This document shows, in pieces, positions 12,352 through 25,500 of a DNA stretch of 64,000 nt; position 1 is the first letter of the stretch, and each line of letters starts with the position of its first letter. A program made the position numbers and the translations under genes. Source of the stretch: Chalara sp. BL73 (Eukaryota; Ascomycota; Leotiomycetes; Helotiales); assembly GCA_918026815.1 (NCBI GenBank), contig CAKJVC010000198.1, forward strand, positions 1 through 64,000. Direction: 5' to 3'. Under the pieces are notes generated by a model, which searched no databases, was not told the origin of the DNA, and saw nothing but the letters and a program-made list of their open reading frames with translations.

Positions 12352-13315
12352 TGTGTCTAGCCTTCTTCTTCACTCCTCGCTCGTGCGGATAGGCGGTATT
12401 GGTGTAGTGATTGTGGTCGTGGAATATACGGCCAGCAACAAAAGCAGGAGGTCCCGTAGAGAAATAATCTCACGAATTTGACAACTCAAGAATCAAATGT
12501 GACGTTCAATTGCACGCGTTGTTCTTTCGTCGGTTGTCCCTTTGCGTTTCCAAGTCCTAGATCTTCCCCTCTATCCTATCCATGAAATGCTCTTTCGCTT
12601 CCCAATTCAACAATTCCCTTCCCTCTATCTTTCTGTGCTGGACGGCCGTTATATACACGCCTTCCCGAAACCTGCCAGCTCAAATACTCCACTGCCACGT
12701 TCCCTTCGCCAGGTCCTACACCGGTGTTCTGGGCTTGCTTGCTTTTCTGCCCGGCCAAGTAAACGCGGTCCAGCCCCACTTTGGGTTTTTTCGCGATCGC
12801 AATGTTTTGCTCTGGCTCTCCTGGCTCTTGACACTTAGGTCGAAAGAAGAAGAAGGAGAAGGAGAAGATATGTTTGATGGATATAATTGTTGTACTGGCT
12901 TGTAACGAGCGACTTGAAGCGAGGCAGAATGGCCAAGTTCGTGGGTGATGGGATGGGGATCCAGGTTGGGCAGGCATGGTGACGCAGGCCTTGGTTTTTC
13001 CTGCATATCGCGATGGCTGGTAATCCAGCGAAAAGCAGGTGGCAGGGCTCCGAGCATGCCTCCAATTGCCGGACAACCACTCTCAAATGAATGGCATGTG
13101 TGAAAAAAAAAAGAGAGATGAGAATTTAACGACATAAGAATTATTTGAACAGAAAGCGCGGTTTTCAGAATTATTCTATTGCCGCTAAGAAATAATATCT
13201 TCAATCAACGGGAGTGGTATCACAGTCCTTCTACCCAATAGATCCTTTCCCGCAGCCAATGCCCATCCAATGAAAAACATGATCCTCTAAATGCGACTTT
13301 TATGTGCCTTGTAAT
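12352..13315. other. Intergenic region upstream of the four-helix protein gene
   Basis: 964 bp between arginase (3' end) and the start of the four-helix protein gene. Several minus-strand ORFs up to 166 codons overlap one another in different frames, and none resembles a known protein. Probably promoter and UTR sequence. Confidence 0.45.
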
Positions 13316-14394
13316 CTATAGTAGAGATTCGCCCAATGCGCATCGTACCAAAGAACATCCTGCGCGGACTGTCTCGTGGGCGCCGATATCGTTAATACCT
13401 GGCTCAAGAGTTGGGTTGACTTCAACCAAATCCATGGCGACCAATGAGCCAGTTTCATGTACACATTCGGCGATATAATCTCCTTCTCGAAGAGTTAATC
13501 CTCCTCGAACAGGTGTTCCTGTGCTTGGTGCCCAGAGAGGATCTAAAGCATCGACATCGAATGAAAGATGAATGGGCGTATCGGTCCCAATGTGGCCCAA
13601 TGCCATTTCCATAACTCTTCCAATGCCATGACTGGTTGATCAGCGCTGGCTTGTAAATTGCTTGTAGGAGAACTTACCGATCAATATCATGCATGCTGAA
13701 TGCGCGAATGCCATTTTCCCTTAGAATCAACTTCTCTCCTCGATCCACATCTCGAAGGCCGATATAAACAAGCTTCTTGACACTAATCAGGTTGTCTTCC
13801 TTCAGCCAGCCGAAAACATCCTCCCGCTTCTCCTTTGCAAGACCCGTCAAGAATGCGACAGGCATGCCGTGAATGTTTCCGCTGTCACTAGTCTCTGGGG
13901 TATTGATATCCGCATGTGCATCAACCCAAATGACAGCCATCTCTCGTCCCAGCCTCTCTCTGATAGCTTTAGCAGTTCCACTGATTGTGCCAACAGCAAT
14001 TGAGTGATCACCGCCCAACGTTAGGACGGTTCTTCCCTCCTTCGCATGTGCGTAAACCTGCTCCGATAGTTTCTTCGTAACAGCAGAGACAGCAAGAGGA
14101 TTCTTCATGCCGCGGACATCAGGATCTTCTGTCGGCAGAAGCTCTTTGTACGAGTGGATAGTATCATCATGATGTAACTTGTATCCAAGATCACTTTTCA
14201 ATTGAGTGAGGAGACCATTTTCGATAAGTGCAGAAGGCGCAGCATCGACGCCAGGTTTGCACTGTGCTGTGTGAGCTAGGGAGCTTGAAGGGGTGGAAGA
14301 TAGTTACCTGGCCACCAGAGAAACCGACCGCCACTACCCCTAGCTCATCAGGTTTCGTAAGAAACTTTGGTTTGACCATTGAAGTGGTTGTCAT
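13316..14394 (-). CDS. CAR1: Arginase (328 aa)
   Basis: Hydrolyses L-arginine to L-ornithine and urea (EC 3.5.3.1), the first step of arginine catabolism. Three exons: 14394-14308, 14261-13678 and 13631-13316, with two 46 nt introns (donors GTAACT and GTAAGT). The ureohydrolase manganese motifs are all present: GGDHS, DAHADINTPETSDSGNIHGMP, and SFDVDALDP with a following TPVRGGL. The length of 328 aa matches fungal arginases. The N-terminal VGFSGGQ-KPGVDAAP segment, split by intron 1, is also typical. The gene is divergent from the GT90 gene across about 2.1 kb. All catalytic residues appear intact. Confidence 0.95.
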
Positions 14395-16480
14395 TGTGAA
14401 GAAATGGGGTGAGAAAATTCTTCTATCAGAATGAATTGTGGTGATTGTCGTTATGGTTTCTTCAGTGAATAGTATTCCAGCTGCAAGGGTTTGGAGGGGT
14501 CGACGGCGGGGTCGCGAAGAATGAATATTTCTGTCGGTGGGAAGAATGAAGACGAAAGTAAAAATGCCGCAGATGTGGGATGAATGGCTGACTTTATAGT
14601 GTCGGTGTATTAGGTAAAAGAAGAATTTGGCTTCCTTTTTGTTGACCCCTAAGTGCAGTTGGACGCGATCATCAGAACGCGTCTAACACTTGGAGGAAGT
14701 CGGGTCCAGGACATGATCGTTAAAGTAGAAAATTGCCGACGGACGATAATTAGAAGAGGGAGGTGGATAAGGACAAGCATAAGCCTGAATCATGAAGGAA
14801 ATAGTAAAAGACTCGGGCCATGATTGCTGACAGGTGAACGCCGGTGAGGTAGCAGCAGGAGATTTGATCTAGAGTAGTGGTGGTCTTCTTTTTGAAGCGT
14901 GATGGAAGACACACATGTGCGAGTGAGGGACAAAGATAAAAATCGTGAGGAAGATGACAAAGTTGGTAAAGAGAATAACTACAAACTACCCGATATTGTG
15001 GAAGTCACTCCTATTGAAGAGCCTAGTAGCACGAAATCGCATTGATGATATTGTATTATACAGTAGAAGGAGGATGAATGTCCAAGTCCTGTACTGTAGA
15101 TACCTTGAAACTGTGACGCATTGTGTTTGGCCGAGGTCAGGCACGTGATGGATCCTTGTGTCGATCAGGTTCTTCCCATCGAAGGCCACGACGCTGATTT
15201 TCTCCGATTTTCGTAAGCTCGTTTTACTATCCAAGCTCTCAAACTCATGGGGGAATGAAAATTCATCTGGCTAATCATACAAATGAATATATTGCTAGTC
15301 TGAGTTTGCCGAAACACCATAGCCACTCTCCACCAAAACAACAAGCCTTTTGAAAAAGGTGATGATATCGGAGATGATACAAAGTGGGCCAGGATAAACC
15401 TCGTCTACCAGTCCCTTTTGAATGCATTTGCCATAAGTCTGTGTTGGCGGTCTTGGAATCGGATAGACGGCTTTCACCAGTGTGTAGCGCTTTTCATGTC
15501 GCCACATGCCTCTCTCCTTTGAGGAGGGAGCTTGCTTGATATTGGTACTACCGGGCGAATGCATTTCGTGAGACCCAATGGATCGGAAAGCAGCATGGCG
15601 GTGGAAGACGTAGTAGTACAATCGAGGGGATCAAACGGCAAGCCTACTGATATCCATCATTTGGAAGGCTCCGCCAAGATGGACGTGACAAGTCGTGGTA
15701 ATGCGCTATGTGGATTTCCATCCCGTCTACGCAAGCTCATTTATACTGAGGTGTGGGTGCGAGCGAGGTAGGTATTTTACAAGTCTTCAATTATGCCTAT
15801 AAATGCCGAGTAGTAGTAGAGGGCTTGTGAAGATATTGTTTGTTAATATATTATAATACTTTCAATTCCTACCTGCATCTGTACCTGCAGGGCTGAACCC
15901 CTTTCTATTGATGATCATGATCTTTTTGAATGAAAAAAAAAACAGTTCTAGGAACCCCTTTCCAACCACCACCCTGATAAGACAGCGTCTACCATCCGCG
16001 TCGTAACCAAGCATTGCTTCCTTTCTATTATCAGCGATGTACACCCAATCAGATCATCTAGATAGCGCTTAGTTCATTATACAGCGTAGTCTTTTAATTC
16101 CCCAGGTTGCCGAAAGTAGAACTGGGCACCAACCCCTTGTTGCGGAATGGGGGGCACTGTGGCTCGGGTAGGGATGTGGAAACAGATTTGTCTATCACCC
16201 CTGGTCGTTGTTAAAAGAACCCCGGCTCCTCATCTTCAATTCCCTTTCCCTCTTATTCACACTGCATCTTGTGCCTTTTTCCTCCTACAGGTTTTGACAG
16301 CCTTTACACTGTCGATAGGTTATTAGTATGGCCTAATCTGCGCCGAACATAACCTTCAACACCCCCCCAGCCCCGGTTCTCTTTAACCACCACGCTCCTT
16401 AAAGTTAAATTCGCCTGCTTTTATACTCCCCTACCTCCCGCCCGGGCTGCGATCATTCCCAATCACCCTAGAAGGTGTCC
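14395..16480. other. Divergent intergenic region
   Basis: About 2.1 kb between the divergently transcribed arginase and GT90 genes. One doubtful coding trace lies at 15532-15771 (listed separately). CACGTG occurs near 15142-15147. The 300 bases before the GT90 start are C-rich and pyrimidine-rich, as is usual upstream of highly transcribed fungal genes. Confidence 0.5.
15532..15771 (+). other. Possible fragment of an F-box/2EXR-like gene
   Basis: A 79-codon ORF whose end reads GFPSRLRKLIYTEVWVRAR. This resembles the LPPELRxxIYE core found at the start of many fungal F-box-like and 2EXR-type proteins. A GTAGGT donor-like site follows directly, but no second exon in frame was recognised. A 108-codon ORF on the opposite strand (15295-15621) overlaps it. 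It could be a gene remnant or chance; low confidence. Confidence 0.2.
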
Positions 16481-18529
16481 ATGAAGGTATCGTCTCCGGT
16501 GAAAATGGCCTTCCCAGGTCCTCCCAGGCGCGGCTTGTCGCGGTACCTATTACTCGCAATCATCTTGGTAACGGTTATGTACTACTATCGAAACTCGGCA
16601 CAATCTGCCGCACTGAGCTACCACACTTCAGACTACCTTCCATCAATAAATCTGCCAAAGCCGGATACGGCGCAGGGTTCTCAGAAACCTGACGATAGTG
16701 TGCCTAAGGGTTCAGACGCGAATCCAGGATCTCTGCCGACCGAGAAACCTGCAGAAGCGCCAATCGTCGAGAAACCTATCGATAAGCCTGCGTCAGAAGC
16801 TCCTGCTGGAGCTGGCCACCCCATTGACGGACTGATCGACGACGCACAGAAAACTTTTGATGAACTTATGAAAAAGCAGAGCCATGATCTCAATACTGCA
16901 GCAGCAGAATATCGGAAGAGAAGGGGCAGACATCCACCTCCAGGATTTGATATGTGGTACGCCTTTGCAGTGGAAAATGGGGCCGTTATGGTGGAGGACT
17001 TCTTTGACCAGATTTACCATGATTTGGGACCATATTGGGGGCTGGCTCCCGTAACGATACGAAAGGAAGCCGCCGAGTATGAAATGACAATCAATATTCG
17101 GAATCATAACGCTTCGGCGGCTAGCGGATGGTTTTGGACACAAATTTGGCTGAATATGACACAATCTATCCAGCATCTTTTACCTGACATGGACTTGCCA
17201 TTGAATGCAATGGATGAGCCGAGAATCTTGGCTCCATGGGAGGAGATTAGTGCGCTCATGGTAAAGGAGAGAGAATCACGTAACATGATAGACCCGAAGG
17301 AAGTCATCAATGAGTTTCAGAGGCTCCCTCCGCCGGAAGACATAGACCCCGGCACCAGATCGCGGGACAAGAGCTGGGAAACAGAAGGTATATTTGTTAC
17401 TGCTTGCATAGAAAGACCTTGAATGCTAATTTTCACAGGCTCGTACTGGAATCTTGCTATTAGAGGATGTCGCCCCGACAGTTTGGCGCGACGTTCTGCG
17501 CGACAGGTAGATTTCTCGGCGACCCCGTCTATCTCTCTTGCACATACCTCAGAACATATGGAGCAAGGATATGTCAAGAATTTTACATTATCCACGGACT
17601 TCTGCCACCAGCCTGATCTCCAAGGACTCCATGGGATGATGATTGAACCGCTTTCAGTCTCCTCAACACACGTATTTTCCCCGATGTTTGGCGGGTCGAA
17701 ACTCCCAACCAACAATGAGATACTGCTTCCGGCTCCCATGTATTGGCATGGTGAAGAGCGATTCACTGGCGGGAGTGACCATGGAGCCCCATGGTCTGAG
17801 AAGAAGGATAAGGTCATCTGGCGAGGCGTGGCTACCGGTGGACGAAACAAAGAGACGAATTGGCGAGGATTTCAACGCCATCGCTTCGTTGCCATGACTA
17901 ATGGGACTCAAGTAACAGGCGCAGAGTCCTGGAAATTGGTACCAGAGAATTTTGCACTGCCTCAGTCCCAGTACCACCTAGCGGCTCAAGAAGAGAGCAA
18001 ACTAGGAGAGTGGATTGGAGGCTGGTCCGACACTGGATTTGTCGACATGATGTGTCATGTTCCGGAACCAAACGGAACCTGTAATTATACTTCGCCCTAT
18101 TTTGAGGTCATCTCAGGTATGAAGATGGCCGACCAATTCGCTCGCAAGTATCTGCCAGACATCGATGGAAACTCGTTTTCTGGCCGCTATCGCGGATTTC
18201 TCATGTCGAGTTCGCTCCCGATCAAGGCCACGATATTCAAAGAATGGCATGATAGCAGACTGGTGGCCTGGAAGCATTTCGTGCCGATGGATAATCGGTT
18301 CATGGATTTCTGGGGCATCATGGAGTATTTCTTGGGTTATGATGGGAAGAGGAAGGTACCAGGACATGACAAACAGGCGGAGAAGATTGCCTTGGATGGA
18401 CAGGATTGGGCGAACAAAGTGCTCAGGAAAGAGGACATGCAGATTTATACCCTACGATTGTTGTTGGAATACGCTCGATTGAATGACGACCAAAGAGATA
18501 AGTTGGGATGGGTCCAGGATCTGTTATAG
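16481..18529 (+). CDS. GT90 (CAP10-type) glycosyltransferase, type II membrane protein (665 aa)
   Basis: Two exons, 16481-17387 and 17439-18529, around a 51 nt intron. Residues about 19-38 form one membrane anchor (RYLLLAIILVTVMYYY) after a short basic N-terminus, giving a Golgi-type topology. A Pro/Lys/Glu-rich stem (about 50-115) follows. The rest matches the CAP10 domain of glycosyltransferase family 90, related to Cryptococcus Cap10/Cap59-region and beta-xylosyltransferase proteins. Visible landmarks are KDKVIWRGVATGGR, WRGFQRHRFV, and the C-terminal SSLPIKATIFKEWHDSRLVAWKHFVPMDNRF region. Several N-glycosylation sequons are present. It likely adds sugars to cell-surface glycans or glycolipids in the secretory pathway; the exact donor is unknown. 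The upstream GTG in frame was not used because the ATG at 16481 is the first usable start. Confidence 0.88.
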
Positions 18530-19531
18530 AAAATAAGTGGCTGACGAATTTCTAATTCCGAGAGGTTTGAAGGACAACGATGGAATAAATGGGATCAATT
18601 CGCAATGTGGCCTGGGAGCCAAAGCATAGCACGCGGCGTCAGGTCACTTTGCTCGCGCTTCATGTCGCAGAGCTAGGTGGGGAGTTTTGGGCCTTATGTA
18701 TATATTTTAGGATGGCCGAAAAATGGCCATAGTAATATGAAACTCGTATTAATCTAGGTGGCGGCGGCGGTTATCAAGTGATGTGACAGAGAGTTAATTT
18801 AATAGATAAGAAAGTGAGATGGCTGGTGAGTAGTGATGCTGAAAAAAAAATTGGCCTCGGACCTGCCTATTCGTTATCTAGTTACGTTGGAAATTTTCCC
18901 TAGGATGTCTCGCAGATTTCCGACAGCTCTCACTCTTGCAAGCGCTCAAGAGATACCCACGTGTCAAGCAAGGCGTTTTTTTCCACATCTCGTTCGCCCA
19001 CACTGGGTCTGATGGAGGAGGCTCCCCTAGTTCAATGGCTTGTGGCTGCTCCTCCAGCCCCTTCTTGGCAATTCCCAGCCGAACAAATCAACCCCCTTCA
19101 TCGTAGCACGATAAACACCAATTTACTTCCCGTGTCACTTGAATTTGACACTTAGTACAAGGCTGCACCGTCCATCGTCATTTCACTCAGCTAGGAATAG
19201 CGTCCGTCCTACATGCTGGCTTTTACCCCTCTTGTTCAGAGTGACCGTTATGCAGCCAAGTATATTGCCAAGGAAAACGTGCCCTCGTTTAACGGCTTTG
19301 ATTCATCCATCCATCAGCTGGGCATCTTCAACACCATGGGACTTGCAGGAAGAAGCTCTAGGGGAGCTCTCCGACGAGGTGGTCGACAAGGTTTCACGTA
19401 CCTGCCTATCACGTCCGCCATGAAAAGTATAAGCGTATACATATATATAAAAGCTGGACACCTTGATGTCTACCTTTCCCGTTGGATCTGCTTTCACAGC
19501 TTGCTACGTAGGGTGCCATTGATCCGCAGAT
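18530..19531. other. Intergenic region upstream of alkaline phosphatase
   Basis: About 1 kb between tandem genes. Short ORFs (18961-19155, 19139-19423, 19213-19623) show no recognisable domain. Probably the 3' UTR of the GT90 gene and the promoter of the phosphatase. Confidence 0.45.
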
Positions 19532-21899
19532 ATGGTTTCTGTCTCAAGGATTGCAGCTGTTGCGTCGCTAGCTTCTTTGGTAGCTGCGCAGACCTTCCAG
19601 AGACTTGGAGGATGTCCAAGTAAGTTTGAGCTTATGGAGCTAGATAGCAATTGGTAGCTGATGGAACTGTAGCTCTGGGATGTGTTCTCCCTCCTGACCA
19701 AAGCGACTTTTTGGCCGGCCAGTACTTTGATATCCGTCTTGAGGTATGGCACGCACCCCAACTGCAATGTCTGGCTAACGAATTCAGGTCCATGCTCCTG
19801 TCAATGGATCCGAGGCAAACGGAGGTATCCCCGATCCCAACTTCAGCTTCACAATCGCAAAGGCAGGTGATGCAGCCAAACCCGCTGCTACATTTTTTGG
19901 AATCTCCGAGCCTACGCTAGAGAGATGGAACTTTACTTGGTATGAGGACTTGTTCGCCCAAGATGCCAAAACACCGTCAGTGGTCCGAGTCACATCCAAG
20001 GCATATCGTCGCGTTGCTCTGTACGAGCCGGGAGAGTATGTCGCAACTCTCAGCTATTACAATGGCACAAAAACAGTAGCCAACTGGCTGGTGCGTCCTA
20101 TTCAGGAACAGAAGAAGGCTAAGAATGTAATCCTATTTATTGGTAAGTTATTCCAGGTTCCAATTGAGCTATCTAACAGCTTCAGGTGACGGTATGACCA
20201 CCAACATGATTACTGCTGCACGGTTGATCGGGCACAAGAGCATCAATGGCAAATACCAGAGCACGATGCAGATGGACAAATTCCCTGTTTTAGGACACCA
20301 AATGGTAAGGACTATTCCGCCTCATGCAAATGCTAGCACAATCATCTGACTCGATTAGACTCACTCCCTGGACTCCTACATTACCGACTCTGCCAACAGT
20401 GCCTCCGCACTTTACTCTGGACACAAGAGTACGGTCAATGCCATGGGAGTGTATGCCGACTCTAGCAAAGATCCTTTCGATGACCCCAAGGTCGAGACCA
20501 TTGTTGAGTTGTTGACTCGCATCTGGGGATCTGCCATTGGTGTTGTATCTACTGCACAACTCGCCGATGCCACTCCAATTGCGCTGACTGGACATACACG
20601 CCTTCGATCGCAATATGGGGCTCTGATTGACCAAGCTCTTAGCGGAGTCAAGAACTACTCTTGGACTCCATACAGTGGTGCTGATGTCTTTGTAAGTTCA
20701 AAACCTGCTTCAAACGCAACTGCTGACTTTCCTAGTTCGGCGGTGGTGCTGAGCAATTTTACCCCGGCAAGGACTCCTGGCAAGGAAAGGACTATTATGC
20801 CGAGTTTGCCAAGGCTGGTTATTCAATCTCGCTCAACAAGACCTCCTTGGAAGCTGCCTCAAACACTTCGAAAGCCCTCGGAGTCTTCTCTGTTAGCCAT
20901 CTCCCGGTCTGGCTCGACCGTAATGTCTTCAAAGAAAACCTCAACAAAACCACTAACGACCCAAGTGGCAACAAGAAGCCCGCACTTGACCTTCCAGGCC
21001 TCAAGGATATGACCCTCAAGGCTATTGACATCCTCCACGCTCGTGGTGGAGACAAAGGTTTCTTCATGATGTCCGAAGGTGCGTCCATCGATAAACAAAT
21101 GCACGTGCTCGACTATGACCGAGCTCTCGGCGATCTGCTCGAGTTCGACGATACCATTAGAGCAACAATTGAAAAGCTTAAAGCGCTCGGCGAGTTGAAC
21201 AATACCCTCATCATCGTCACCGCCGATCACGGCCACGGCTTCGACGTGTTTGGATCTGCAGATACCAAGTATCTCAGCTCGAAAACCGACGATCGAGAGA
21301 AGCGAAATGCTATTGGTGTCTACGCAAACTCCGGTCTCAGCCAGTACACCGTCACAAATGCCAGCATCTCATACAACACCGGTGTTAATTTCCCCGTGAA
21401 CTGGGATCCAAGATACACCCTTGCGCAAGGTGTGGGGGCAGCTCCAGATCACCGAGAGAACTATAGAGTCCACAAGAGCGGGCCACGATTACCAGCGACA
21501 AACGCTACCGGACTCCCATTGGATGATTTATATGTCAACCCCAAAGACAACACTGATGGATTCGTCGTTAATGGCACCCTTCCTACAAATGAAGCACAAG
21601 GCGTGCACTCTTTGACTGATGTTCCCGTCTTTGCTATGGGCCCCTGCTCGGAGAACTTTGGTGGTGTCTATGGCAACATCGACATCTTCTTTAATATTGC
21701 CGACTGTCTTGGGCTGGCACGCTCGTCTGCTACTCCTCCTGCGTCTTCGTCGCTAGGTACCAACGGTACTAGCTCCAGCTCTCAGCCTGACAATCTCCAA
21801 GCCAGTGGTGCAGAGCCCGTAGGAAAAGTTCAAAGGGGATTGATCGTCGGAATGTTGGTTTTCCAGCTGTGCATTGGATGGGCTGTTGTTAGCATGTAG
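19532..21899 (+). CDS. Secreted, probably GPI-anchored alkaline phosphatase (709 aa)
   Basis: Six exons: 19532-19619, 19673-19743, 19788-20142, 20186-20304, 20359-20691 and 20736-21899; introns of 43-54 nt. A signal peptide (MVSVSRIAAVASLASLVAAQ) starts the protein. All alkaline phosphatase active-site elements are visible: FIGDGMT, TDSANSASAL with the nucleophilic Ser at about residue 222, SEGASIDKQMH (the Glu/Asp/His set as in E. coli PhoA), VTADHGHGFD, and the late His before DVPVFAMGP. Many N-glycosylation sequons occur. The C-terminus has a Ser-rich stretch and a final hydrophobic segment (GLIVGMLVFQLCIGWAVVSM), as expected for GPI attachment. It would release phosphate from phosphomonoesters at the cell surface. 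Phosphate regulation is likely for the family but was not checked. Confidence 0.92.
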
Positions 21900-22536
21900 A
21901 TATGTAAAGGAGGAGAAAGTGACAGAAATACATAACGAGCGATATGTAATAGCTTTACCCAGTCAACGTAATGAGAAACGAAAAATAAAATATTGTTCAA
22001 TTGCAATGCGAGACGTATTAGGAGTGCCTTTGATAATTCACACAACAAAACTTACTAGAGTAGAATAGTTCAAACATAAGGCCCTGAGTTAGATGTAGAG
22101 AAGTCTTTTTTTGGGCTGAATGCAGAACAATCTTAGTCCCAGTTGAAAAGAGATGCACGCACGTGATCTGGCCTGGAACTTCTTCTGCCGCTAAAAATTA
22201 CCTGGCAGCGGGGAGCAGATGATCCCTGTCCTGCCTGTATGCTTTCAAGTGACAACAAGGCTAAAACGCCTTGTTTTGTAAAAGTCGCTGATATCTGATC
22301 ATGGTGATGTTTGCTTGTAAACAACGACCTTTTCGCTTCGTGAATTACCGATACAAATCTCAACAATATTCACAGAAAGCGCACATAGTCGCAACTTCCT
22401 TGCATACCAAAATACCTAATCGAGCCAAGGACCGAGCGCGTCTCTCCTGAATATTTCACTTCGGTAGCCCTGCCAGAGCACATCCTTTCCTACGCAGTCG
22501 TGCTGGAGCGAATGCGACGCGTTGGATGCACACAAG
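21900..22536. other. Intergenic region
   Basis: 637 bp between the alkaline phosphatase and the ApsB-like gene, both on the plus strand. No gene seen. Confidence 0.5.
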
Positions 22537-25500
22537 ATGGCGGAGGAAGAAGGACACTCAGCCGCGAGTGAAGAATCACGACCACAAACCGCGCGCCAGG
22601 ATTCGCGAAAGGTTCCCGGTGGCTTTGGGATCGACGACTTGGATGACCTCAGCCCATCCAAAGATTCATTCAACGACTCGATCTTTGCCAACACTGATGC
22701 ATTAACCCAGAATAATCGGATTCCTTCTCTAAACCCCACGAGCCTGCCAGCATTACCACCGCCTACAGACAGCAGTCTGCTGTATAGTCATAGTGATAAT
22801 GGGGATCTTAATATCTCGGTGGACGAAAAGGCCATGCAGAGGCACCTGAATGATGTGGAATCAAGCTTTTTACCTGCGCCATCGCCGATTGGGATTGGAG
22901 AGAACAAAGGTATCGATGATACGTTTCTTTTCGATGGGGTGCTGAGACCACAGAGGAAGTTGAGCCCGTTGAGAGAATTGGGGACTCCGGATCATAATGG
23001 CAAGACGGAGAAAAGCCAGTCTGGACAATCACAGTCACCACAATCACCGCCTACACCTCCCAATGAATACCAAACACCTGGACTCCCTCGCGCTAATAAC
23101 GAGTCGTTTGGGAACACAACATCTTCGCTCGAGACCATGTCTTCATCTCCTACTGCAGCAGCTGCCGCTAGGACAATTTCTAGGGCAATCTCGCAAGCAA
23201 GCAAAGGAGGCGAAGAACAGGCAAATTTTGGCGATGAGTCGCTAAGTGACGAGGATCCGGAAGCAACCCCAATGAAGCCGAAATACAATGAAAGCTACGA
23301 GGACGATGCGGACGATCGTGCGACACTGCGGTATCATGCTTCAAATCACAGTCTTGCAGCAGATGCGGGAAGTACTCCTGGCGTTGCGCTACTGAATCAG
23401 CGCGCTGGAAAGCGTCCCAAATTTCTGCGGAGTCGTCATGGTAGTCAGAGATCTTCGGTATCTTCTTTTATAACGAATCCAGATTCACAAGATGGGAGCG
23501 AAGCTACACTGGGCGCAGACTATGCTTTACAGTCTGGTGGAGCGGCGCCCGCGATGGGATCTTCACGGAATGTTAGTTTATCACGGTCTATTAGTCTAGG
23601 TAGCATGGCATCTGGTATTGAGGACTACGCCAGCGCCGACTCGTCTGGTCAAGGCATGGATGGAAGTCTTGCTACCCTGACTGAAGAAGAACAGAATCGT
23701 GAGCGGAAAGGCACCAAAGACTTATCTCCTCCCAACACACCACGAGCATCAGGCAGAACTCTATCAGCTCCGACCGACACAATCATCGCCCGCCATGTCC
23801 GAAATGTTCAAGTGCCGGAGTCGTTGGCGAAGGAATATAGAAACAAGTCAGGCACTGCTTCACCAAAGAAGTCTGGTTTTTCAACGTCTACTGTGGGCCG
23901 AAATGGCAAGAATCTTACATTGAAGGAACAAAGTAGCACAATCGAACGGTTATCGAAAGAGAACTTTGATCTAAAACTCAAAGTAATGTTTTTGAGTGAC
24001 AGGCTTGATAAACTCTCGGAGGAAGGTGTCAAAGAAATGATTTCTGAGAATGTTGAATTAAAAACTGGTCTTGCTGTGATGCAGCGGGATAACAAGGCAC
24101 TAAAGCGCAAAGTAAAAGAGCTTGAAAAACAGCTGAAAGATGGCGAAGGCAGACCAAGTACAGCTCGCTCCGGAACTTCTAATGATGAACCAAGTCCACA
24201 ATGGTTTGATCAGGAAGGTGCTCAGGAGCGGGAAGAAGAATTACTGTATCTCCGAGAACGGGTCGAGGAGTATATCACCGAGATCGAGAAGCTTCGAAAT
24301 GATAGTGTTCAACGTGAAAATGAAAAGCGGAACCTAGCTGAGGTGGTCCGTACCATGGGCGAAAGGCGAGGTCAAAATGTTGAGTCCCGAGAAGAAATGG
24401 ATGTCTGGAAAGATCTCCTTGAGCAGGAAACGTCGAGGCGGGAACAAGCAGATGACGAGAATAAAAGGCTTCGTGAAGAGATCTTCCGCTTAAGGACTGA
24501 GCCAGTCGCAACACCTGGCGCTTCTGGGCTCAACCACACTACAAATATCTATAACATCACAAAGAAACGATCAGGTTCTCCCTCGCGGCCTAGATCTGGC
24601 CATTCTGAACGATTCATCGATGATAGAACTGGAACTTTTAGTGCGGCTAGTACCTTGGTGGAGGAGCTTCGAAAAGAGAGTGAACAACTTCGGCATGAAA
24701 ATGCAGAGCTAAGACGAGAAGTTGGGGCACAGACATCGATGCTAACATCCCGCAACCGTGAGAAGGAGCGGCTGTATCAGGAGATTGAAGACTTGAAGCT
24801 GGGTATCCGACGAGGAGCTGGCTCCGTTGCAGGAGAAAGCATCTTTGAACGATCCGCTTCCAGGGCAGGTGCTCCAAGAACTCATGAGCGGTCAAACTCG
24901 AGAGCTAGTGCCGGTACGCGACAGACTACAATCAACGAGGATGAGCGCGAAGAATTTGAGAACAAGCAGGCTGAGCTTCGGGACAGGATCAATAGCCTGA
25001 AGATTCATAATCAGGACTTGCAGAGAGAGCTGGAGTCGTGTATGCAGGACTTTGAGACAGCTGTTGAGCAAAAGAAACAAGCAGAGACTCTAGCAACGGA
25101 ACTTCAGGAAGCTCTTGAGGTTGCTGAGAACGATCTAGTCACGATGCAAACAGATCGTGACGAAGCTCTCCAAGGACAAGAAGAAGCAGAAATTATGTTT
25201 GAGTCTTTGCGCAAAGAAGCCCAAGAGGAACTTGATGGATTCGCTGCAGATGTTGATGAGGCGACCGCTGAGATTGAGCGTTTACAGGGCGAACTTGCTG
25301 ATACAACCGAGAACTTCAACGCTTTGCAGCATGAAATGCGACAGATGAGTGAAGCCCTGGTTAGGTTAGAGGATGATCAAGAGCAGCACCTCAAGCGAAT
25401 TCAGGAACTCGAGAAAGAGCTTCAAGAAGCTAATAGAGAGCTCGAACAGATGGAGAAGAATCTTGTGGAAGCTAACGAAAAAATAAATCGTCTCACCGTG

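Noticed and set aside
12576..13204. Overlapping minus-strand ORFs of 162-166 codons
   Set aside because: They overlap in different frames, have no domain and sit in the promoter of the four-helix protein gene.
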